Shown in pieces: positions 1 through 10,232 of a stretch of DNA of 64,000 bases. The stretch comes from Lepidodermella squamata (taxonomy: Eukaryota > Gastrotricha): NCBI GenBank assembly GCA_047495785.1, contig JBLDXI010000001.1:2294001-2358000 (forward strand). Direction: 5' to 3'. The position numbers were made by a program, and so were the translations under genes. The notes below the pieces were generated by a model. The model saw nothing but the letters and a program-made list of their open reading frames with translations. It ran no database searches and was not told where the DNA came from. The first letter of the stretch is position 1. The number at the start of each line of letters is the position of its first letter.

Positions 1-480
1 AAAATTGAATAGTTTCTATATTCCAACTTCTGGAGGAACTATAAACTAAGCCGTGAAATAAACGTGAAATAAACGAGCAAACACCCCATTCAAGAAAAAG
101 CCAAGAAAACTATAAGCCCCAAGTTTTAGCTCCACTAAGCGAACCCTTAAGGCATCCCTGCGAAGAAGGGTTCGAGCTACAGCCCGGATACCATAAGATT
201 CAAACCCTCGGAAAATTCCAAATTTTACGAAGGAACCGATACTTCCGAAAATTCTAAAACCTACCGCAATTTCTAAGCCAAAAACTCCCAATGCTACCAA
301 AACCCGCTTGGAAAAGAGGCGATTCGCGCTAGACCTTCGACGATACGTCTTCGGACGTATTGGAAGCCAATGAAATCAGCCAACTCAAATAATAGCCACT
401 CACTGCAGACGAGTTGGCGGGGTTGAATCTCCACCTTCCACTGGATAAGCTCAAGGCGGCTCCGTTGCAGGAGGAGGGCG
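1..480. other. No gene recognised at left edge
   Basis: Two short minus-strand open frames are present, but neither resembles a known protein nor carries splice signals that would join them to anything. Nothing else is supported here. Confidence 0.4.
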
Positions 481-499
481 ACGTATTCCAATTGTTGTC

Positions 500-1660
500 A
501 GACTGAACTCCCTGTACCTCGTCGTTCGCTACAGCGGTTCTTCGAGCAGACCCAGCACCGCTACGCGAACAACGCCGTCCGTTTCGTTCTCCCGTCCGCG
601 AAGCCGCTTCTCTGCTAACCCGCTGTCCCGTTCTATGCTGGCCCAGGCTTCCTCAAGGTCCTTTGCCCACCCTCGGTGTTCAAGATCTCATCCAGCTTTT
701 CCGCTCTTGGTCTATCGCATAACTTGTCTGGTCGTCCTGTTTCTTTCTTTTGTTCTTTTTTTTTTCCTTGCCTTTCCTGTCCGGGGTATCGCCGGCCTTC
801 GCCATTCGCCAGTCGGCCCTTCACCGCGCCCGCGTTTGTAGCCACCCCCGCCTCGGCCTCCTGGTCTACCAGACCCTGATCCGCCCGCTAGCCGAATTCG
901 GCTGTCCTGCGTTCGCCAACTGTCATCCGCGCTTGTTTGCGCAGCTACTTGCCATCGAAAAGCGGGCTGTGAAGTCTATCCTCGGCCTTGTCCGCGGGAC
1001 ATCCGACGCCGTCTACGACGCCCAGGTCGCCGCCGCGTTTCCGACGTTCACGCCGCTCGGCGTACGGTTGGGGGAGCTGGCTTTCCACTTCTTCAACCGT
1101 GCGCTGGAGAACGGTGGTCCCGTTGGGCTCGCACCTTCCCTTGTCGACCCTGCTAGGAGCCAGTCCGTTGCCTGCTGTCCGCCCCTCGCTCCAGCGTCCC
1201 CCAGTTCTGCAGTCCGGTCCTTGGGTAGCTGATTTGCCGGTTGGCTTCCTCCCTTAGCCTGCCGCTCGGTCTCCTGCTCGTCGCAACCGTCGTGGTGTCT
1301 CCTTTGCCTAACGCCGTCTTGCTCGGCGGACGTCGCGGGTGTGAGTCCCGGGCCGTCTGGGCTGCCTCCATGTTTAGTTTCTCTTCCTTTTGTGTGTTTT
1401 TACCACTAGGTTCGTCTTGTTCCCTCACTGGTCGCTCCATGTGCCTGCGGTGAGCTGGCAGCGGTTGGGCCACGGGCGGCGGCACAATTCTATCGGCGGC
1501 CCGTGTGCTGGTGTTCTCGGATGGGCGGCGAGTGTTGCCGCTGCTGCCTGTCCCTTTACTGTTCATACTTTTTTGCCTGGTTTTGTTCCTTTCTGGATGT
1601 GCATGATAACCCACGTTTAGCCTGCGGGCTGGTGGAATACGATCGAGGCTTGTAAGGCCG
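500..1660 (+). mobile_element. Remnant of a non-LTR (LINE) retrotransposon 3' end
   Basis: This block is much richer in G+C than the flanking A+T-rich DNA. Around 840-1110 the plus-strand frame reads like the region after the polymerase core of a LINE reverse transcriptase: LLVYQTLIRPLAEFGCPAF, then LLAIEKRAVKSILGL, matching the family pattern of 'Y-K-x-x-I-R-P-x-x-E-Y' followed by a helix rich in Q/K-R-R. No endonuclease, no polymerase catalytic motif and no complete ORF is visible, so only the 3' end is present, probably 5'-truncated or decayed. The part after about 1230 would be 3' UTR. The composition suggests an insertion from an element with different base use. The strand and the left boundary are approximate. 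Confidence 0.5.
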
Positions 1661-1888
1661 TGCCTTTTCCAATATTTTCGAGGGTAAATATTGTCTATGA
1701 CCCTTACCCAACTTATCTTGCTTTCCCGTAATTAATCGTAAACAATCGTAATTAATTGCTAAGGTAAGAACGAAAAGAAAGGATTTGCGTTCGTAAAAAA
1801 TTCATTTACGAAAAATTGATAACAGATAGACATTGAGGTAAAAATGTCCAAACGAACCATAAATCCAATCGCCAACATTTCCAGATCT

Positions 1889-2321
1889 TCATGGATGGCT
1901 GGTTTTAACATGCCTCCTCAATGATCGATTAGCTCGGTAAGACGCGCCGCACAAGTCGCATTTAAACTGAGGAGGTTCCACTGAGTGAACTTCGGCAATG
2001 TGCGCCCGAATGTGATACTTCTGCTTGAATTTGCTGAGGCAAATCGGACAGGTGAGTTCGTCAACATTCAGCTGGCTGAACTGGTACGGCGATGAGGCTG
2101 CTACTAACGATCCGCCATGAGATAATTTCACCCTCTCAGCGTTTTTAATCTGTGACCTCAGCTCGTTCTGAAAATTTGGATCACCATTCACTGAAAAATT
2201 AGTAAATCAGTGAATAAAAAATTGAAAGGTCCAAATCCGACCTACCAGTAATAACTTTAGATTCAAAACGTTTCTCCAAAGATATCAAGAACTTGTGAAT
2301 TTCATCCGCAAAATCGGTCAT
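1889..2321 (-). CDS. Small C2H2 zinc-finger protein (array gene 1)
   Basis: There are two exons, 2246-2321 and 1889-2190, joined by a 55-base GT-AG intron; the phase closes to give about 125 residues. Exon 1 starts MTDFADEIHKFLIS and is predicted helical. Exon 2 carries two C2H2 fingers: CPICLSKFKQKYHIRAHIAEVH-type (Cx2Cx12Hx4H) and then a CDLC...H...H finger close to the C terminus. It is the last gene of a same-strand array that runs from 10499 down to here, 110 bp after the stop of the preceding gene. A nucleic-acid-binding role is known for the finger family; a specific target cannot be read from the sequence. Confidence 0.75.
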
Positions 2322-2431
2322 GTCATAAAAAACCACAGATATACTAGAAGAGAATCAATGAAAAATTGCATAAATAAAAGTATAATTTATAGAAAATCGA
2401 GGCAGCCAACAAAATTTCCAGAAACATCAAT

Positions 2432-3884
2432 TTAGTTAGCAGCTTTAACTTCCTCAGGAGTCATCAACAATTTCGCCAAAGGACTCGACACTTGAAGCGG
2501 AACAGTGTCCTGAGCCGCTGATCCCAGGGACAAGTTCTCGGCGCCATTTTCCGAATTTTCGACCTTCGTAGGAGTAGTACTAGTCAACTTAACGGCCTGA
2601 AGCTGGTCTTGCGCAGTTTTACACTTGTGTTTGACCAAAGAGCTGCGGAGTAAGAATCGTTTCAGGCAGAATTTGCACACGTGATCAGGCTGAGGAGTGG
2701 CGGGGCTGTTATTGGCAGGCGGTGCCAAGTTTTTCGGATCAGGATGAGCTTCTTTCCGATGCTGAACCAACTTGTACTTGAACGGAAACGCAGCCGGGCA
2801 GAGCGTGCAGCCATGTGCCAGTTTCAATAGGTTAACGGGACTGTCGACTTTAGTCGCATTTTCAATACCAACCGGGGTTTCAGGCACAGGTGGAGCTAGC
2901 GCGACAGCAGATATCGCCCGTGACTCGGCTTTAGCCCGGCAATCCATCACAGAGCTTGCCCAGGTGTGGTTGGCAGGTGGTGGTGGGCAAGGTGGCAGAG
3001 TCGATGCTTGACTTGCCGAAGAAACTGCATCTACGAACGAATTTCCAGGTCGAGAGTGGGCTCGAGGGGGAGTAGCTATCACCTCGTTCATTGGGGTTGG
3101 AGTGGGCGGAGTTGATATCGGCTGGGTATGAACCTTCAACAATTCAGCGAGCATCAGAGGCCGAGCAACAGTTTCATAGTAGGCCAGAGCGTTAACTAAA
3201 ATTCAATTGAAAGAAAATGAAAAATTCCTCCTTAAAATACAAAAAAACAAGCCTGCTTGGGTGCTTTGACGCTCGAGTTCATTAATTCTATTTTTCAAAT
3301 AGGTGACTACAGGGTCAAGTCTTTCGGAGACATTGGTCGCCTGAGAACCATCTTTCCCTGTATTACCGTAAAATTTAGAATTATTCACCAGGTCATTTCT
3401 TCATGGCATACCTGACAAGAGGCTCGCTAGGAAAGAATTTTCCATGAATTATTTTTGCCAAGGAATCTAACACTGAAATTTAAAAAAAATAGGTTGCAAA
3501 TCATTTTTTCTCATGAACTGGCAATCACAGGCAATTTATCAACTCATAAAGACGAAATATTTCAACTTTCAGGTTTTTCCGGTTGGGAGGATATCAAAAT
3601 TCGAGCATGCAACTGTGGATGATTGATGGTCCGCATAAGTTTCGCTCTGGTCGCCAAACTGCTCAGGCACTGAATCAGACGAACTCGTCTCTTTCGATGC
3701 CGATCGAAGTAGATCGAACCTCGAAATATAAGTGAAATTCAATAATATCATCGCGATTGGATAGAAACAAACGTTTCGCATTCATCGGGCATGAGGCGAG
3801 CAATCGGGAAATTTCATTGCTGTACGCCTCTATTTCTACGAGAAGTTTGAAAACGGATGTTACCCTAGCTGAATTCGCTTCCAT
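2432..3884 (-). CDS. Pro/Ser-rich C2H2 zinc-finger protein (array gene 2)
   Basis: The secure part is exon 3241-3357 (coiled coil, LDPVVTYLKNRINELERQ) spliced to 2432-3195 through a 45-base intron. The latter begins NALAYYETVARPLMLAELL, continues with a Pro/Thr/Ala-rich linker, and has two C2H2 fingers, CTLCPAAFPFKYKLVQH and CKFCLKRFLLRSSLVKH; the second has lost its usual final His spacing. Upstream, an exon starting with ATG at 3884 (MEANSARVTSVFKLLVEIEA) and one near 3418-3470 (LDSLAKIIHGKFF) are plausible members of the same gene. I could not find one splice pattern that keeps phase across 3357-3480, so the 5' structure is unresolved. It is longer than its neighbours because of the linker. 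Confidence 0.6.
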
Positions 3885-4119
3885 AAATCTGTTTCTAAAG
3901 AATATTAAAAAAAACATCAAAAATTTACATGGCCTACGTAGATTCATTGTCAACGTGTTGTTGTTTACGAGTAGCAAAAATATTAGAAATTATTTACAAA
4001 TCAAATAGGCAAAATACTGGCATATGAAGTACCACGCTATCATTCAAAATGCAAATAAAAAAAATAGGAATAATTTTCGAAACTTGAAGAAAATACGATT
4101 CAGAAGATTGATGAGGAAT

Positions 4120-5624
4120 CTACGCCTTTTTGCGCTTGAGCTTCGCCGCCGGAGCCGGGTCGGGCTCTTTTTCGACTTCAGCCTGACTCGCCTTCTGCTT
4201 AGCTCCGCCTCTTTTCGTAACCTTGGCCGGCATCTTTTTCTCAGCTTCAGGCTCGGCCTCATCGTCTTCTTCGTCGTGGGGCTTCATCTCGGCCTCAGGT
4301 TGGGGAGCTGCCGCTTTCTTAGCCGATTTCTTCGGCGTTGCTTTAGCAGCAGGTTTTTCTTCCGGTACCGGCGTGGCAGCAACTACAACAGGAGCTGGTT
4401 CCGCTTTTTTCGGGGTCTTAGCAGGTTTCGCCGCCGGAGTTGGGGTAGCAACAACTTCAGGAGCAGGGGTGGGTGGAGCCGATGCGGTGGCTTTGTGGGC
4501 CAGGGTAACGTGTCGCTTCAGTCCAGCAGCCGAACTCATCGTATGACCACATTCCGAGCACGTAAAATCCGCTTTCTGAGGTTCAGGCTCATGGTGATCA
4601 GCCTCGGGCGTTTCTACCTCTTCCTCCTCCTCCTCTTCCTCCGCCTTCTTCTCCATAGCTTTTTTGCCTCGTTTCTTAGCCGGTCCTTTCTTGTCAACGA
4701 TTTCATGTTCAGGCTCTTTCTTAGATTCATGCACAACAGGGGTGACCGGCATTTCAGCGGGTTTCTCCGGCTCAACAGCGGCGGCAGCTTTTTTACCTCG
4801 TTTACGGCTCGTTTCCTGGGCTACGTGGACCTCAGAGTTAGTCATAGCGACTACAGGGACAACAGCAACCTTAGACACGCCGTGCTCTGAGACAAATTTT
4901 ACATTCTAAGAACCGAGTTAAGACTTTATTATGGCTTACGATTTGAAGGAAAAACTGGAGGCAGTTTCGTCTTCACAAGCTCCAAATTTTTCAAATTCAC
5001 GGCGGCAACTTCCAACAAATGAGCGTAGTTCGGGGTCACTTTGCCGCCTTTACCTGGGTGAGAAGAAAATTATAATTAGAATTAAATTAATTTCAAATTT
5101 CAAATTCAAAATTTTAAATTTTAAAATATTTCAAAATTTAATTTTAAATTGTGAAATTTTTGATTTCCATAAAAACTTTAAACTTTCAATTCGAATTATT
5201 ATACCAACTCAATCATTATGGATTAGAATTCAAGTCGAGTTTCCATATCGCAGGGTGGGCGACAGAACGACCTGCCTAGAATAGAAACAAATGGCGTAAA
5301 ACTATTTTTTGCATCTCCGCCAAGTCAGTCGCGTGCCGGAAAAACTGAGCGCCAGTTTTTTCTGTGCATCAAATGCATTACGCCATTTGTTTCTATTTTA
5401 GTCAGGTCGTTCTGTCGCCCACCCTGCGATATTTTTCAAATTTTCAAGTTTATAATTGCCGAAAAAGAGCGAAAACCCACAAATTCGGGCGATACCTATT
5501 CGGTTATAAAATCATTTCATCGAATTTTACCTGATTTCATTCCACTCATTATGGTTTGAATTCCGGCTATAGCATCCTCCAAAGCTGCATGGCAAACTTC
5601 TCGATCATCGCTCGATTGGGCCAT
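4120..5624 (-). CDS. Highly charged Lys/Ala/Glu-rich single C2H2 protein (array gene 3)
   Basis: Three exons: 5531-5624, 4956-5053 and 4120-4905. All phases close, giving about 325 residues. The N terminus (MAQSSDDREVCHAALEDA, then VTPNYAHLLEVAAVNLKNLE) is helical. The middle is extremely charged, with repeated KRGKK blocks, a run of eight Glu, and Ala-Pro-Lys linkers. One finger, CSECGHTMSSAAGLKRHVTLAH, sits between the charged arms. The composition resembles histone-H1 or HMG-type chromatin tails, so a nuclear, DNA-associated role is likely but inferred. Intron 1 is about 477 bp, unlike the usual 50 bp, because it contains a MITE at 5246-5431. The start lies 83 bp after the stop of array gene 4. 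The long open frame on the opposite strand is an antisense shadow. Confidence 0.7.
5246..5431. mobile_element. MITE with about 58-bp terminal inverted repeats
   Basis: The ends are perfect inverted repeats starting ATATCGCAGGGTGGGCGACA and closing with the complement. The inverted repeat continues nearly unbroken inward (TAGAATAGAAACAAATGGCG against its complement). The unit is about 186 bp and flanked by TA/AT, which fits a Tc1/mariner-type non-autonomous element. It sits inside intron 1 of array gene 3 and accounts for most of that intron's excess length. Confidence 0.85.
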
Positions 5625-5707
5625 GTCAAATAACAATAACGCAACAAATAAGCCTACAACAAATTCCCGGAAACCATTCGAAAAATAGCATTGATAAAAT
5701 TCGCAGA

Positions 5708-6156
5708 CTACTTTGCGCCATGGGTCTTTTTCAAATGACGTATCAAGTCCTCCTCCTGGCGATAGACTCGGCCACACAACGCGCAGTCATATTTAGCTTC
5801 AGATTTATTCATCGGCGAAACCGGAGCTGCTTCCTTCCCAGCCTGGCGAGACGACTTACCTTCGTACGGAGATAAAAATGCATGAGCTAGCGATTTTTGA
5901 CAGGTCGAAACAATGTTCCGCTGGGACTGAATCCTGATTTTCAGCATTTCAATGCTTAATTCGGCCATTTTCCGGTCGTCCGAAAGCACAAATTCGTTCA
6001 ACTCTAAATTCATCCAATTAAACAAAATCAAGAACAACAGGCCAACTAACCATCAGCCGCTTTATCAGTAGATTCGATCGATATGCCCAGTCCATCTAAC
6101 AGCAGCTTGACGCAACTTCGGACAATAATCTGATCGTTTACAGGAGGCGAATCCAT
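5708..6156 (-). CDS. Small C2H2 zinc-finger protein (array gene 4)
   Basis: Two exons, 6051-6156 and 5708-6003, with a 47-base intron; 133 residues. Exon 1 (MDSPPVNDQIIVRSCVKLLL) and the start of exon 2 are helical. One C2H2 finger, CALCGRVYRQEEDLIRHLKKTH, ends four residues from the C terminus. The ATG lies only 33 bp after the stop of array gene 5. An AG acceptor (ttcaccgcag) falls between them, which is where a trans-splice acceptor would be in an operon. The target is unknown. Confidence 0.75.
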
Positions 6157-6189
6157 TCAAGCTTAAAAATCTGCGGTGAAATTCAACGT

Positions 6190-6683
6190 TTATTTTTGAA
6201 TACGATGAAAATTCGCGAGGTGACGCTTGAAAAATCCAAGGCTCGAAAATGATTTGTTGCAATGTTTGCACGTCGACTTAGTCCCTGATTTTTTGAATTT
6301 CGCAATTTTAGCGAGGCTTCGAGGCGCTTCCTTAACAGGTTTCTCCTCAACCTGCTTGGCTGATTTTGTCATGTGAATAACAACGCTAACGCGGAATAGG
6401 GCGGCATCTGTATAGATAACCAATGAAAAAATGAGAAAAATTGGAGATAATCGCACATGTCATGAGGAGCTCATTTTCCAGATCGATAACTTGTCCGGCC
6501 AGGTAAGCCAGGACGGGGTCGGGAGATTCCCGTTTTTCGGCCAATTTTTTACGCGATTCCGCAAAGACATCCATCAACGCTGAAGAATTCAGAAATTCAC
6601 TGAGAAACCAACAAAAATGAGGAATTACCTTTTTTCTGTTGAAATTCTCCTTCCCATGTCATTTCTCCTCCAAGTTTTTCCAT
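6190..6683 (-). CDS. Small C2H2 zinc-finger protein (array gene 5)
   Basis: Three exons, 6629-6683, 6457-6579 and 6190-6407, with 49-base introns; all phases close to 131 residues. The N-terminal half is helical (FAESRKKLAEKRE, then VLAYLAGQVIDLENEL). A basic stretch (LAKIAKFKKSGTK) precedes one finger, CKHCNKSFSSLGFFKRHLANFH, near the C terminus. The start is 56 bp after the stop of array gene 6. It has the same architecture as its neighbours: short coiled coil, linker, terminal finger. Confidence 0.75.
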
Positions 6684-6739
6684 GCTAATGAAAATTAATC
6701 ACAAAATTTCAAGTCAATCAAATTTCGCACGAAAAAAAA

Positions 6740-7588
6740 TCAGAAATAATCAAAAATTCCATATTGAGATTCATCGAGCCAAGGCTGAGAGTAACAGTCG
6801 TTGTGATTTAGTTCCATATGCCCTCGAAGTCCGATGGCACTTCGGTAAAATTTTCCGCAAATCGTGCAGGTAGTCATGCGAACCCAGGGGGATAGAGAGC
6901 TCAGCCATTCACCCAGTTGACGCGGCCCAATTTCATCGATAGCTTCATCATGAATGTTGATTTCATTCAACTCGGATTCGGAGACAAGATCGGAATCATC
7001 CTCGTCAATGTTCATCAAAGTTTTCGATTCGCTGGCCTCACGAGTCTCAACTGAAAAATTTAAAATCAATCACACATCACGAAAGAAGTTGAATTTGATT
7101 TGCTCGAATTTCAAGAAAAAAATATTTACTTTGAGCATTTTTCAGCTGGTCAGAAAATCGCTCGATCGAAAGGTTCAATGCGGAGAGCAATTCAAAGCAT
7201 AAACCAATTTCGAGAGATTTTAGTTCGATCCGGTCTTCCTCTTTCACCTCAAGAAGTTGACTCATGAGATCAAGGCAGCTCAAGCACCAGTCGTTAAAGT
7301 GCTCCAGTTGATAAGAAATTTTATCGAATGACAAGTTTTCACAATCGATGGATGATTTTAATTCCGGAACCAAATGCCAGGGTGCCGAGGTGAGAAGAAA
7401 TTGCAAACGATTATCCGGAATCGAGGTGATCAAAACACCTTAAGAAAAATAAAATCTTAGCGATAAAAATGAGCATGCAGAAATAATTTACCAGAAAATA
7501 AAACGTGCACCTCTTCAATCGATGCGCAAATAATCCCGATTTGATCCGATATCGACGGAGAAGTTCCGATTTCACTAGACGACGCCAT
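6740..7588 (-). CDS. C2H2 zinc-finger protein with long helical N-terminal domain (array gene 6)
   Basis: Three exons, 7492-7588, 7130-7438 and 6740-7050, phases consistent, 238 residues. Exon 2 encodes an all-helical domain of about 100 residues (e.g. LEHFNDWCLSCLDLMSQLLE, LSALNLSIERFSDQLKNAQ) that no other array member has at this length. An acidic linker (NIDEDDSDLVSESELNE) follows, then one finger, CTICGKFYRSAIGLRGHMELNH. It is the second longest well-resolved member of the array. I do not recognise the helical domain. Confidence 0.75.
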
Positions 7589-7799
7589 AGCGAAAAAACC
7601 CGACTTAAAAAGGTCTAAACCAATTAATCGAAATCTGAAAGTTCGCAATTTAATTAGTTTCATTATTTACAGTTTCCATTGAAAATCGATCAACAAACAT
7701 CGCACAAGTTTCGATCTCAGTAAAGTAACAAAAGTAGCGCGAACAGGGAGGAGATGAATTTTTTCCAAGTCAAATTTCGCACAGCGAACATTGAAAATC

Positions 7800-8184
7800 T
7801 CAGTTGAACGGCAGCCTGGCAACAACGGGCTTCGGATTGTGCAACTGGCGCTTGTGGCGCTTCAACTGCTTACTTCCAGCACAAGTGAACCCACATAAGC
7901 CACACTTTTTCAGCAGGCTCGGATCGTGAACGGGCAAATGAGTGTTTAGAACTTTCAAACGACGAAATGTTGCTGAGCAATGCGGGCATGAGAATCTCTC
8001 TATAATATCACCTTAATCCTAGCGGCGGAAAATAACATCATGACTCACTTCGACTATTCCCTTGGGGCTCTTTGCTTTTTGCTGCCTCAAGAGCTTCGAC
8101 TCGTTTGAGTAGCTCCGCGTTAATTGATTCAAGATTGATGATTCGTTCCCGCAAATCGATCAATTCTAGTTCTAACATCGACAT
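7800..8184 (-). CDS. Coiled coil plus two C2H2 fingers (array gene 7)
   Basis: Two exons, 8049-8184 and 7800-7999, 49-base intron, 111 residues. Exon 1 is a clean heptad coiled coil (MSMLELELIDLRERIINLES continuing to about residue 36), a likely dimerisation element. Exon 2 has fingers CPHCSATFRRLKVLNTHLPVH and CGLCGFTCAGSKQLKRHKRQLH. The stop at 7800 is about 210 bp from the next gene's ATG at 7588, a wider gap than most in the array. This gene has no long single-frame ORF and shows only once the exons are joined. Confidence 0.75.
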
Positions 8185-8331
8185 CTAAACTAACCAAGAT
8201 TCGAATTTCGCTATAATCGACAATTATCAAAATTTTACTCCACTAGGAAATAAAATAACGCATAAACGAGAAAAATAAATTCGAATTGATCAAAAAATAC
8301 TACACGAGTCGAGGCAATTTCAGCGTAAATT

Positions 8332-8980
8332 TCAATGAACTTTGCGCTTGTGGCGACTGAGCACAGTTTTCCGGAAAAATTTCTTTCCGCATAATTCGCA
8401 TTTACACCGCGGAACCAAGTCGTGAATGCCCTTGTGCTCCAGCATGTTCGACTTTGACGAGAAAGCGCGCTCACAGATTGGGCAGACATTGCTGTCGAAG
8501 GTGTGTTCCGCCGGTTTGCTGGCCAATTCTACAGTTTGAACCTCATCAGGCTCCGATTCAGCATTCACCACATCAATGGCTGGACTAGTCGGGCGAGATG
8601 AAGTTTCAAGGTCGTTTGAATCGACCCCAATTCTACTCTCAATGATGAAGTCGGTTTCGAAATCAATCTCCGGCTCGGGCGGCGGAGCTCTCGGTAAGGT
8701 TAGCTCGACAGCTTCTGGTAAATCGATCTTCGACTTATCAAACACGTAATCGTCCATCAGCAGCTGCTGGTGCTCTTCCATTTCTAAATTAAAATTTCGG
8801 CTAAAAAAAATGCCACCTTAATTCAATTCAATACATACCTTGCCGGAAATTTTCTTCAATAAGTCGGTTTTCTTCCATTAGATCTTCATTTTCCTCGATC
8901 ATAGCTTGAATTTCCAGCTTCAACTTGGCATTTTCTGCCTCCAATTCAGATAGTCTGCGGTAAACAAATTCGTAGCTCAT
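8332..8980 (-). CDS. Coiled coil, acidic linker and two C2H2 fingers (array gene 8)
   Basis: Two exons, 8839-8980 and 8332-8783, 55-base intron, 197 residues. Exon 1 is a Glu/Asn/Leu coiled coil (RRLSELEAENAKLKLEIQAM). The linker is acidic and proline-rich (PPPEPEIDFETDFIIESRIG). Two C-terminal fingers follow, CPICERAFSSKSNMLEHKGIH and CELCGKKFFRKTVLSRHKRKVH, and the protein ends immediately after the last His. The coiled-coil exon is closely related to the whole of array gene 9. Confidence 0.8.
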
Positions 8981-9115
8981 TGGAAAAATTAACCTACAAA
9001 TTTGAAGTTTCCTCTAAAAACGGATGAATCGCTATTGAATAAAAATAAATGAAAATAGTTCGCGCAAATGTAAAACTGACATCTAAATCATTCAAGTCAG
9101 GTATATTTTTATCAT

Positions 9116-9352
9116 CTAGAAGATGTAGTTTCGCATAGAAATGAAGATTTGTAAGTATAACAACAACAAAACGAAAAACAGAACCAATAACACAATAAAT
9201 AAAAATCTGAACACATCGACAATGGCGTGAAGTCGAAGGTTCTGTCCCGTAACATCGTCGTTTTCTTCAATCAGTGCTTGAACTTCTACCTTCAGCTTCT
9301 TGTTTTCAGCCTCCAGTTCAGTTAGTCTGCGTTGAGCTGCTTTGCGGCTCAT
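9116..9352 (-). CDS. Coiled coil with C-terminal membrane anchor, no zinc finger (array gene 9)
   Basis: A single exon of 78 residues. Residues 1-45 (RRLTELEAENKKLKVEVQAL) match the coiled-coil exon of array gene 8 almost heptad for heptad. In place of a finger exon there is a hydrophobic segment, FLFIVLLVLFFVLLLLYLQI, followed by a short basic tail. This is the layout of a tail-anchored membrane protein. It probably arose when a zinc-finger gene lost its finger exon and translated into new sequence. The alternative is a decayed copy, but the frame has an ATG and a normal stop. Confidence 0.6.
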   Translation of the reverse strand: MSRKAAQRRLTELEAENKKLKVEVQALIEENDDVTGQNLRLHAIVDVFRFLFIVLLVLFFVLLLLYLQIFISMRNYIF

Positions 9353-9409
9353 TGGTCAATTCAATAACCTATTAACCACAAGTAAATCATAAATTATTAA
9401 CTTTACAAT

Positions 9410-9700
9410 TCAAGAACGATGATTGCGCTGGACGTGTTTCTGCATCGAAGATTTCAAGAAAAATTTCTGGTCACAAAATTCGCATTTAATCTGGGGCGAC
9501 GACTCATGAGATTTCTTGTGATCAAGCATGTATTTGACAGAGCTGAAAGTACGGAAACAGATGGGACATGATTTTTCGTCCAGTTGAGGTTCGGGCTGAA
9601 ACGCATAGCTCGGGCCATTTTTCGCCGCTTTCTGTGCCTCAGATTTCCAAAATTTGACTTCTGACTCAAGTTCGGCAATTCGCTTACGCAAGGCTTCCAT
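9410..9700 (-). CDS. Coiled coil plus two C2H2 fingers, intronless (array gene 10)
   Basis: Single exon, 96 residues, start ATG at 9700. MEALRKRIAELESEVKFWK is a coiled coil. The fingers are CPICFRTFSSVKYMLDHKKSH and CEFCDQKFFLKSSMQKHVQRNH. The gap to the next gene's ATG is 57 bp. It is closely related to array gene 11, sharing the order coiled coil, Y-A-F-x-P linker, CPICF finger, then C-D-Q-x-F-F finger. Confidence 0.8.
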   Translation of the reverse strand: MEALRKRIAELESEVKFWKSEAQKAAKNGPSYAFQPEPQLDEKSCPICFRTFSSVKYMLDHKKSHESSPQIKCEFCDQKFFLKSSMQKHVQRNHRS

Positions 9701-9818
9701 CAAATAAAATTCAAAAATAAAACCTACTCATCAGGCAATCAAAAAATAAAAATCGATAAATTAGCAATGCGACAACAAATTATGAAGAAATGAGAAAAAT
9801 CCAAAACAATCTCTGAAT

Positions 9819-10124
9819 TTATTCGCGTCGGTGGCGGCGATATTTGTGAACATTCAAGTGATTCCGCGTAAAAAACGATTGATCACACGAATCGCATCTA
9901 AATTGAGCGACGGCGGCATGAAGTTGTTGATGGTCGCGCATGAAACTTGCGTATTTGAACGTTTTAAAACAAATCGGGCATTGTTTATCATTCGCTGAAG
10001 GCTGCGGCTCGAAGGCGTAATTCGGCGCTGAACTGGCCAATTTTTCTTCAAGATTTTTCAACTTGGCTTCCAACAGCTGAATTTTCAACTTCAACTCAGC
10101 GTTTTCTTTCTCCAGCGAACTCAT
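9819..10124 (-). CDS. Coiled coil plus two C2H2 fingers, intronless (array gene 11)
   Basis: Single exon, 101 residues from ATG 10124 (MSSLEKENAELKLKIQLLEA coiled coil). The fingers are CPICFKTFKYASFMRDHQQLH and CDSCDQSFFTRNHLNVHKYRRH. An open frame continues upstream of this ATG but starts on a hydrophobic stretch with no family match, so the internal ATG is preferred. It is a recent paralogue of array gene 10. Confidence 0.8.
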   Translation of the reverse strand: MSSLEKENAELKLKIQLLEAKLKNLEEKLASSAPNYAFEPQPSANDKQCPICFKTFKYASFMRDHQQLHAAVAQFRCDSCDQSFFTRNHLNVHKYRRHRRE

Positions 10125-10232
10125 GAAAATTGTAGGAGAAACCCTAAATAATATGCAGTGAATTAAACAAGAACCGAAAATGCTAGTCGACACAATCAGC
10201 ATTCAGTCAAATATAACAAATATAACAAGAAA

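Noticed and set aside
633-1614. Several overlapping ORFs on both strands in the G+C-rich block
   Set aside because: Few stop codons are expected in G+C-rich DNA. Only the plus-strand frame around 840-1110 resembles a LINE polymerase tail; the others are shadows.
4024-4890. Long open frames on the plus strand
   Set aside because: They are antisense to the Lys/Glu/Ala-rich exon of array gene 3. Biased codons of that exon keep the other strand open, and the predicted peptide is low-complexity Arg/Phe/Leu.
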